Positions 33,440-40,113 of a DNA stretch of 44,059 nucleotides are shown here, piece by piece. Numbering within the stretch: position 1 is the first letter of the stretch; each line of letters opens with the position of its first letter. The stretch lies in the NCBI GenBank assembly GCA_016927855.1, contig JAFGLV010000136.1, positions 1 through 44,059 on the forward strand, given 5' to 3'. The DNA comes from Sedimentisphaerales bacterium. Its GTDB lineage: Bacteria; Planctomycetota; Phycisphaerae; Sedimentisphaerales; Anaerobacaceae. Below the pieces are notes generated by a model. That model made no database searches. It was not told where the DNA came from and worked only from the letters and a program-made list of their open reading frames with translations. The translations under genes were made by a program, and so were the position numbers.

Positions 33440-34690
33440 ATGTATGCCTTAGGTGCCATATTCGTATCGCTGCTCGTCCTGGTCGGCTTGCTCCGGGTCC
33501 GGGTCAAGATCGGCCTGGCGATGATGATCGTGGCGGTGGTGCTGGCGGTGCTGCTGGGGGTGACACCTCAGGCGATGGGACGCAAACTGGCCGACGAGTG
33601 GCGCCGCGTGCCGTTGACGGAGACGACACCGTACCTTTTCGTGTCGCTGACGGCGCTACTGCTGCTGGTCAACGTGGTGGGGCACGCGCTGACGCAGGTC
33701 GGCATCTCGGCTCGGCTGGCGCCCGCGATGCACGGGTTGTTTCGCAGCCGGCGCGTGGCGCTGGCCGCCATCCCGCTGATGATGGGCATGTTGCCGACGC
33801 CGGGCGGGATCATGCTGTCGGCGCCGATGGTGCGCGACGCCGGCGACAAGATCGGGGTCGAACGCAGCCGCCTGGCCGCGATCAACTTCCTCTTTCGCCA
33901 CCAGTGGGAGCCGATCTGGCCGCTCTTTCCTGCTGTTCCGCTGATCCAGGGCATGCTGAGCATCTCCGCCTGGCAATTGGTCAGCCACCACCTGGCGTTG
34001 ACGCTGGCCGGCACGCTGGGTGGCGTCGTATTTCTGCTGTTGGTGGGCATCCCGCCGCGTCAGCGCCGCAGCGCGGAGCCCAAGGCGGCTTTCTTCGCAC
34101 ACGTGCGCGACTTCATGCACGCCTTCTGGCCCATCGCGTTTACCGCTGTCCTGTACGTGGTGCTGGACGTGCCACCGGCGGTAGGAATCTTCCTGGCCAT
34201 CGTGGGATTGCTGTTGCTGCATCGCGTCGCGCCGCGGCGCTGGCCGGGCTTCTTCAAGGCCGCCAAAGAGCCCGACATGGTGATGCTCATCTTCGGGGCG
34301 CTGTGGTTCAGGCTCATCCTCGACGCCAGCGGCGCGGTCGGCAGCGTGGTCGATTTCTTTGCGCAACTGCACTTGCCGCCTCTGTCGGTGGTGTTTCTGC
34401 TGCCGTTTCTTGTGGGCGCCAGTACCGGCGTGACGATGGGGACGGTCGCGATCACGTATCCCTTCCTCATGCCTTATATCCAGAGCACCAACGGTCCAAA
34501 CCTGGGGATCGAGACGCTGGCATTCGCGGGGCTGGTTTTCGGGCTGTCGGTCAGTCCCATCCACCTGTGCCTGGCGCTGTCGGCCAGCTACTTCGAGACA
34601 CCCTTGCCGCGCATCGTGCTCAAGGTGCTGCCCGCGGCGCTATGCGTCGCCGGGGCCGGATTCGCGCTGGCGCTGCTGTGGCCTAGGTGA
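33440..34690 (+). CDS. DUF401-family integral membrane permease
   Basis: A 416-aa protein with about 11 hydrophobic segments and the layout of DUF401/anion-permease-like transporters. It has paired re-entrant-type stretches: PLMMGMLPTPGGIMLSAPMV (about 110-130) and FLVGASTGVTMGTVAITYPF (about 325-345). The conserved NFLFRHQWEPIWPLFPA is also present. The substrate is unknown; related families carry organic anions. ATG 33440 is used; a GTG at 33413 would add nine residues, and neither has a good Shine-Dalgarno site. Its stop overlaps that of the converging gene by 8 nt. Confidence 0.85.
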   Translation: MYALGAIFVSLLVLVGLLRVRVKIGLAMMIVAVVLAVLLGVTPQAMGRKLADEWRRVPLTETTPYLFVSLTALLLLVNVVGHALTQVGISARLAPAMHGLFRSRRVALAAIPLMMGMLPTPGGIMLSAPMVRDAGDKIGVERSRLAAINFLFRHQWEPIWPLFPAVPLIQGMLSISAWQLVSHHLALTLAGTLGGVVFLLLVGIPPRQRRSAEPKAAFFAHVRDFMHAFWPIAFTAVLYVVLDVPPAVGIFLAIVGLLLLHRVAPRRWPGFFKAAKEPDMVMLIFGALWFRLILDASGAVGSVVDFFAQLHLPPLSVVFLLPFLVGASTGVTMGTVAITYPFLMPYIQSTNGPNLGIETLAFAGLVFGLSVSPIHLCLALSASYFETPLPRIVLKVLPAALCVAGAGFALALLWPR

Positions 34691-35075
34691 CGCGCGGCGC
34701 CGCGGTCTGGCGTCGGAGTCTGCGCAGACCCCACCAGGCGGGAAGGCAGAATACCAGGTACAAGACCACGACGAGCGGGATGATGACCACCACCCGAGTC
34801 CAGTCTACGTTCATGGCCCTCACAAAAAGGGCCACAAAGGTAGCGACGGCAAACATGCCGACACCAAGACCGAACGCACCGTAGAGCACGCCGCGAAGTT
34901 GCCGGCAAAACGCGCCGGACAGCACCGGTACGCTCACGAGCAGGGCGTACAGAGCGGGTCGGTCGTCCAACTCCATCCCGGTCAGGCCGGCGAGCAGGAA
35001 AACGCCCACAATGAACGCCGGAACCCAGAGGGCGCTGATTGCAGCGCTTTGAAGAGGCGATAGCCTGTATGTCAC
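34683..35075 (-). CDS. Small four-span membrane protein, unknown
   Basis: A 130-aa protein with four hydrophobic segments (about 10-30, 40-58, 65-87, 93-115), a basic C-terminus (WGLRRLRRQTAAPRV) and no recognisable motif. It starts with GTG; AAAGGA lies about 10 nt upstream. It sits 41 nt downstream of the DUF4097 lipoprotein on the same strand, so the two may be co-transcribed. Its end overlaps the DUF401 gene tail-to-tail by 8 nt. Confidence 0.7.
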   Translation of the reverse strand: MTYRLSPLQSAAISALWVPAFIVGVFLLAGLTGMELDDRPALYALLVSVPVLSGAFCRQLRGVLYGAFGLGVGMFAVATFVALFVRAMNVDWTRVVVIIPLVVVLYLVFCLPAWWGLRRLRRQTAAPRVT

Positions 35076-35116
35076 AAGCTGAATTCCTTTCGAACTCCTG
35101 ACACCGAAAGCGCGGC

Positions 35117-35923
35117 CTATCGAATTTTGATCGAGCCGACGTTAGTACGCAGCCTGATGTCGCCTTCGGCGTTTCCGAGTGTCGCATTGATGGACTTCTT
35201 CATCTGGCCGGTCACGGTCAGGGGTCTGTCGGTGTCGATCGAGCCAACGTTGGATGAAGCTGAGAGCCTGGCGGAGACCTCGCTCGGACCGGTGAAGTCG
35301 ATGTCCCCTACGTTGGTCGTCGCGGCCAGCTCGATCCGGGCCGGAGCATCCGGCGCGTAGGCGGCGCGGATGTCGCCAACGTTGGTGCGAAGCGTCGCAT
35401 CACGGCGCAGACCGTTGCAGACGATCTTGCCGACGTCGGTCCTGGCTTCGACGTTGCCGGCAAAACGCGTGACGCGAATATCGCCGACGTTGGTCGTGCC
35501 GGTAACGGCCAGGCGTCCCGGCGCCGTGATCGTGAAGTCGACGGCAAGCTGATTGCGTCCGAAGCCCGGCGGCTTGACCGCCTTGATGACCAGATCGCGA
35601 CCGGACGGCGCGGCGCTGATGCGGACCTGCTCGACGAGCTGCTGGGCCTCCTCGTCGGTCTTGGCTCGGACCGTGATGTCGGCGGTGATGTGCGCCTCGG
35701 CCACCTCAGCGCTGTCGAGTACGATGGTCCCGACGTTGGTCTCGACATCGAGGGCGGAAACCTCGCCCAGCGGAACGGTCAGTTCTTCCGTGCGTTGGGC
35801 CTTGGCCGGATAGCTGCCGCTGCTGCAGCCGCCGTGACCGGCGTCAATGTAGCAGCCCAGCACGAGCGAGATCGTCGCCAGCGCCAGGCCCAACGCTATG
35901 TCTGAAGCATGGTTGCATTTCAT
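35117..35923 (-). CDS. DUF4097-type beta-repeat lipoprotein
   Basis: A 268-aa exported protein. The N-terminus ends in a lipobox (SLVLGC, Cys 24), predicting a lipid anchor. The rest is a beta-solenoid-like DUF4097 domain with recurring turns: ETNVGTI, TTNVGDI, RTDVGKI, RTNVGDI, TTNVGDI, SSNVGSI and RTNVGSI, spaced about 20-25 residues. This family is often called a putative adhesin and is frequently next to small membrane proteins or stress regulators; its molecular role is unknown. ATG 35923 is preferred: GGAGG is 7 nt upstream and it places the signal peptide correctly. The upstream open frame is not supported. Confidence 0.85.
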   Translation of the reverse strand: MKCNHASDIALGLALATISLVLGCYIDAGHGGCSSGSYPAKAQRTEELTVPLGEVSALDVETNVGTIVLDSAEVAEAHITADITVRAKTDEEAQQLVEQVRISAAPSGRDLVIKAVKPPGFGRNQLAVDFTITAPGRLAVTGTTNVGDIRVTRFAGNVEARTDVGKIVCNGLRRDATLRTNVGDIRAAYAPDAPARIELAATTNVGDIDFTGPSEVSARLSASSNVGSIDTDRPLTVTGQMKKSINATLGNAEGDIRLRTNVGSIKIR

Positions 35924-36019
35924 TTCTCTACCTCCATGACATCGGTATAACCGTACAGACGCTCGCAGGGGCCGATTATTGCGCCCAAGGAGCCGGATTT
36001 CCAGCACGGGACATTTATT

Positions 36020-36048
36020 TTGACGCCCGTGGCGGTTTGGGGTATGTT
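36020..36048 (+). promoter_or_regulatory. Promoter of asnA
   Basis: TTGACG (36020-36025), an exact 17-nt spacer and TATGTT (36043-36048), leaving a leader of about 60 nt before the asnA start. Confidence 0.55.
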
Positions 36049-36115
36049 CCGTGGCCGCCCACAGGCTGCCTAGACCTGCCGGGTGGTTTCGATGGACCTC
36101 AGGATGGAGCTATAG

Positions 36116-37156
36116 ATGCCGGACCTGATTCTGAACCCCAACTACAAGTCGATGCTCAGCCTGCGGGACACCGAGCGCGCGATCAAGTTCGTGAAAGACT
36201 TCTTCCAGGACCGCCTGGCCGAGGCACTCAGTCTCCAGCGGGTCTCGGCGCCGCTGTTCGTGCGCAAGGGCTCCGGCGTCAACGACGACCTGAACGGCGT
36301 CGAAGCCAAAGCGACATTCAAGATCAAGGACGACGGCTACAGCGACGCGGAATGCCTCTTCTCGCTGGCCAAATGGAAACGCATGGTGCTGGCCGACTAC
36401 GGCTTCGGGCCCGGCGAGGGGCTTTACACCGACATGAACGCGATCCGGCCCGACGAGGACTGCCTGGACAACCTCCACTCGGTCTACGTCGATCAGTGGG
36501 ATTGGGAGCGCGTCATCGGCGAGCAGGAGCGCAACCTGGATTTCCTCAAGGACATCGTCAGGCAGATCTACGACGTGCTGCGCCGGACCGATGAAGCGGT
36601 CTCCGAGCGCTACCTGCACATCGAGCCGCTACTGCCCAGGGAGATCGCCTTCGTGCACAGCGAGGAATTGCTGGAGCGGTGGCCGGACGTCGGGCCGCGA
36701 CAGCGCGAGGACCGGATCGTCGCGGAGCGCGGCGCCGTCTTCGTCATCGGTATCGGCGGGGCGCTGGCCGACGGGACTATTCACGACGGGCGCGCTCCCG
36801 ATTACGACGACTGGGTGACGCCCACGGGCGACGGCAGGAAGGGGCTCAACGGCGACATCCTGCTGCCTTATCCCTTGCTCGACAGGGCGTTCGAGATCAG
36901 CTCGATGGGCATTCGCGTCAACGCGCAAACGTTGCTCGAGCAACTGGAGATTCGCGGTGCGCTCGAACGGCGCGAATACGAATGGCACAAGCGCCTGCTG
37001 GCCGCCGAGCTGCCGCTCAGCATCGGCGGCGGGATCGGCCAATCGCGGCTGTGCATGTACTTCCTGCGCAAGCTGCACGTCGGGGAGGTTCACGCGAGCG
37101 TCTGGCCCGCCGAGATGGTCGCCCAGTGCAAAGCGGCCGGGATCGCGTTGCTCTAG
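36116..37156 (+). CDS. asnA: Aspartate-ammonia ligase (asparagine synthetase A)
   Basis: A 346-aa cytoplasmic enzyme that makes asparagine from aspartate, ammonia and ATP, built on a class II aminoacyl-tRNA-synthetase fold. Family signatures are intact: RVSAPLFVRKGSGVNDDLNG near the N-terminus, YVDQWDWE, GIGGALADGTIHDGRAPDYD, LNGDILLPYPLL, FEISSMGIRV and the C-terminal SIGGGIGQSRLCMYFL motif. Length is normal (E. coli AsnA has 330). GGAG lies about 6 nt before the ATG. It is monocistronic with its own promoter and converges with the coiled-coil lipoprotein gene. The glutamine-dependent AsnB is not in the window. Confidence 0.97.
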   Translation: MPDLILNPNYKSMLSLRDTERAIKFVKDFFQDRLAEALSLQRVSAPLFVRKGSGVNDDLNGVEAKATFKIKDDGYSDAECLFSLAKWKRMVLADYGFGPGEGLYTDMNAIRPDEDCLDNLHSVYVDQWDWERVIGEQERNLDFLKDIVRQIYDVLRRTDEAVSERYLHIEPLLPREIAFVHSEELLERWPDVGPRQREDRIVAERGAVFVIGIGGALADGTIHDGRAPDYDDWVTPTGDGRKGLNGDILLPYPLLDRAFEISSMGIRVNAQTLLEQLEIRGALERREYEWHKRLLAAELPLSIGGGIGQSRLCMYFLRKLHVGEVHASVWPAEMVAQCKAAGIALL

Positions 37157-37186
37157 CAACGGCAGTATCCGTGCGGCGACGCAACG

Positions 37187-37217
37187 AAAAAGGGGATGGC
37201 CATTTCCAGCCATCCCC
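37187..37217 (-). terminator. Intrinsic terminator of the coiled-coil lipoprotein gene
   Basis: A perfect 9-bp stem, GGGGATGGC (37192-37200) and GCCATCCCC (37209-37217), has an 8-nt loop; on the minus strand it is followed by TTTTT. It may also slow transcription from asnA, but the U-tract is only on the minus side. Confidence 0.85.
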
Positions 37218-37258
37218 GGGTGGGCGTTCATAGTGACGCCGTCAGGCGTTGTCTTCGG

Positions 37259-39619
37259 TTACGGCAACTGCACCTCCTGGGGCGCCGAGGCAGGCAAAGC
37301 GGTGTGCTCAGTGCCGCTCTCGATCAGGCTCGACTGCGCCCTCTTCTGAAGTTGCTCGAGCGCCGAGAGAATGTCCTGACTCTGGCTCTGCGTGCTGGTC
37401 TGGATCTGCTGCATCTGCTGCTGGAGCGAGCGCTGCATCGTGCGAAGCTGCGTGACCCATTCCGTCAAGTCCTGCATGTTCTGACTGACGGTCTGCTCGA
37501 ACTGCGTGCGTTGCTGCGTACCGCCGTCGAGCTTGGCGGTCACGCCGTCACATGTGCTCTGGAACGTGTCCTGGAGGTTGGCGACGCGCTGCTCGAGAGC
37601 GGCGATGCTCGCCGCGACGACCTCCACGTTGGTTCGCGTGCCATCGACGCGCGCCAGCCATTGCTGTTGCGTTTGAGCGATCTCGGCCAGCCGGGCGGCG
37701 ACAGCGTTACGATCGGTCGCCAGGGTCGCTTCAAGTTCGGCCTGCTGTTCGTCCACGGCCATCACGTCGGCGGCGAGCCGGTCCGCGGCGGTCGTCACGT
37801 TGCCCAGGTCCTTCTGCATCTGCCACTGCGTCTCGACCAGATCGGTCATCTGACCCGAGACGCTCGCGGCATGGGCATCAAGGGCTTTGGTAAGAGTCCA
37901 CTGGTCGTCGGCCAGCAAAGCCGTCTCGTCAGTCAGATCGGCTATGCCGGTTTCTACGGCTTGCTGAAGCGCCGCGTGTCGATTCGAGAGCTCGGCGTTT
38001 GCCGCCGCGACGGCGTCCAGGCCGCTGAGCACCTCTTGCTGGGTCTGGGCCAGGCTGTTCATGTGGCTGCCGAGCGTCTCACTGGATGTTCGCAGTGCCT
38101 GGTTGAGTGCATCCTGAGCGTTGGCGACCTGGCTTGTCGTCGTGGTCAGCGTATCGAGGTTATTCCGAAGGTTTTCCTGACCGGCGGCGAGGTTTGCCAT
38201 CTGCCCGCGCGCAGTCTCGTCGTGGCTGGTGAGGGTCTCTCGTAGCGTTGCTTGTTCGACAGCCACGCGACCGGTTTGTTCGGTCAACTCGCCGATACCG
38301 ACCTGGAGGGCCTGCTGATTTTCCGCCAGTGCGGTGGCCTGAGTCGCCAGAGCCTGGTTGGCTGTGCTCACCGTCCGGTGCAGCGCGGTCAACTCCGTAC
38401 CGACGGAGGTGACGCCGGTGGCCAGCGCCTCGGCCTTGCCGTCCAGGCTGTCGATGCCGCGCTTGAGTTGGGCCTGATGCTCGGACGAGGCGGTCAAGGT
38501 CTCGTTGCTGCTGGCCAGCGTCTGCTGGATGGCGTCTTGTGCCGACGTGAGGCCGGCGAGTTGGGTGGCGGCCAGCTCGGCTCGGGTGTCGAGGGCGCCG
38601 ACACCGGCGCGAAGGTCCTGTTGGCTCTGTGCAAGGGCGGTCAACCGCTCCGTGAGCGCCGTCTGGTTCGCTCCCTGCTGCTGCTGCAAAGCCGCCTGGG
38701 CCGCAGCGACGGCGCTGACCTTGTCGGCGGTCCGGCTGGTGGTGTTGGCGACCTGTTCGATGATCGACTGGATATTGCCCTGATTCTGTTGGACGACGGC
38801 GATCTTGTCGGCCAGCGTCGCGGTCTGGCTGCGCAGCGTGCCGTGGATGGCTGCCTGCTCCTTCGCGACGGCGACGAGGTCGGTGGCGACGTTCTGCGTC
38901 AGGCTACGGACCCCTTCAATGCCGTCACGAAGCTGGCCCTGGTTGGCCGTCAACGTGGTGAGCTGTCCCAGCACTTGCTCGTTGTTGTTCTCGATGAGCG
39001 TGTGGGTGGCCTGCTGCCTGTCGGTCACCGCTGCGATGGCGCCGGCCAGGTCCCGATCGGCCTGCTGAAGCCGGTCAATCCCGGCATGCGTCTGCTCCTG
39101 GTTGCGAGCGACCGCCGTGACGGCTTGTGCCAATTCCGCCTGGTTTTGCTGGACCACACGGTGCAGCGTGGCCTGCTCGCGCGCGATCGCGCTGACGGAC
39201 GTGTTGGTAGTTTGCGCTATCTGGGATATTTGGGTAACGCCTTCGCGCAGCAGCGTCTGGTTCTCTTCAAGCCTGGCCAGTCGGGCGGCAAGCTGCTCGT
39301 TGCCCTGAGTGACGGTTTGGGCAAGCTGATTCTGCTCGTCGCGGATGGCGAGCACCTCGTTGTGCGTTCGTTGTTGGTCCTGCATGAGGACGGCGCTTCT
39401 TTCGCTGAGATGACCCTGCCCAGCGTGGACCTGCGACGAGATCGTTGCGAGCTGGCGCGCGTTGGCCGCCACCATTGCCTGAAGCTGCGCCTGATCTTCC
39501 TGCATCCGCGCCATCTGATCGTTGCACCCGGTCGTGGTCAGAGCCACGGCCATCAGGCCAACGAAGAGGAGCACTATGATGACGAATCGTCTCGCGTCGG
39601 GTCCCTTTTCTCTCTTCAT
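37259..39619 (-). CDS. Very long coiled-coil lipoprotein
   Basis: A 786-aa protein with a lipoprotein signal (FVGLMAVALTTTGC, Cys 32). Almost all the rest is predicted alpha-helical coiled coil rich in Gln, Ala, Thr and Leu, with no Pro from residue 33 to about 775. It repeats a loose unit of about 33 residues (L...Q..L..G......T..VA..V.AV...QA.L...), reminiscent of phage tail fibre-like or methyl-accepting-type helices, suggesting internal duplication. Enzymatic motifs are absent. It probably forms a long rod anchored by lipid, in the periplasm or at the outer membrane, like Lpp- or tether-type spacers. GAAAGGA precedes the ATG; a CATAAT-like -10 lies close upstream. It ends in a strong terminator. 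Confidence 0.85.
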   Translation of the reverse strand: MKREKGPDARRFVIIVLLFVGLMAVALTTTGCNDQMARMQEDQAQLQAMVAANARQLATISSQVHAGQGHLSERSAVLMQDQQRTHNEVLAIRDEQNQLAQTVTQGNEQLAARLARLEENQTLLREGVTQISQIAQTTNTSVSAIAREQATLHRVVQQNQAELAQAVTAVARNQEQTHAGIDRLQQADRDLAGAIAAVTDRQQATHTLIENNNEQVLGQLTTLTANQGQLRDGIEGVRSLTQNVATDLVAVAKEQAAIHGTLRSQTATLADKIAVVQQNQGNIQSIIEQVANTTSRTADKVSAVAAAQAALQQQQGANQTALTERLTALAQSQQDLRAGVGALDTRAELAATQLAGLTSAQDAIQQTLASSNETLTASSEHQAQLKRGIDSLDGKAEALATGVTSVGTELTALHRTVSTANQALATQATALAENQQALQVGIGELTEQTGRVAVEQATLRETLTSHDETARGQMANLAAGQENLRNNLDTLTTTTSQVANAQDALNQALRTSSETLGSHMNSLAQTQQEVLSGLDAVAAANAELSNRHAALQQAVETGIADLTDETALLADDQWTLTKALDAHAASVSGQMTDLVETQWQMQKDLGNVTTAADRLAADVMAVDEQQAELEATLATDRNAVAARLAEIAQTQQQWLARVDGTRTNVEVVAASIAALEQRVANLQDTFQSTCDGVTAKLDGGTQQRTQFEQTVSQNMQDLTEWVTQLRTMQRSLQQQMQQIQTSTQSQSQDILSALEQLQKRAQSSLIESGTEHTALPASAPQEVQLP

Positions 39620-39855
39620 GGTGAATCCTTTCCTCGTATTATGACAGCGGCTTCGTTCACACCCCGCATGAGTGTCGTGCAGTGTCTCCAGGCTGCCAAG
39701 GAACCACGTTACCAGTACTGGGAGAGCATCTTTTCACCCCATGTTGTCATCGGCTAGTGTCCTTAGAAAGCTTTACCTTTTATGGGACGGGTCGCACAAA
39801 GTAGGCATTCTACAGTACATACAGCGATTCCGGCCTGGCCCGTTTTGGTGGGAAC

Positions 39856-39937
39856 GTCACGCCGGGAAGAATGGTGGTGCTGCCGGGGCGGGGAGAAGAG
39901 ACGGGGTTTTCCCGGAAAAGTCGGCTTGGTGCGTGAC
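39856..39937 (+). other. Possible structured leader RNA in a 494-nt gene-free stretch
   Basis: The gap 39620-40113 has no credible gene. Within it two nested 7-bp inverted pairs occur: GTCACGC (39856-39862) with GCGTGAC (39931-39937), and CCGGGAA (39862-39868) with TTCCCGG (39909-39915). They share base 39862, so they stack almost continuously. It matches no riboswitch I can name and could be a leader element of the protease gene or coincidence in GC-rich DNA. Confidence 0.3.
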
Positions 39938-40113
39938 TCGTACACAGGTTAGTGCCTTCTCCTTATGTGGAATGAGGGTTACACCTAGACAGGATAGGTA
40001 AAATGGAGGATTGCCAGCGGGGTTGCCAGCAGCTAAAATGTCCGCGTTCCTCGCCGAGCGGGAGTGAATGTACCTGCTACGTGCGTGAAGAGTTCAAGAA
40101 GAGGAGTCTGAGG

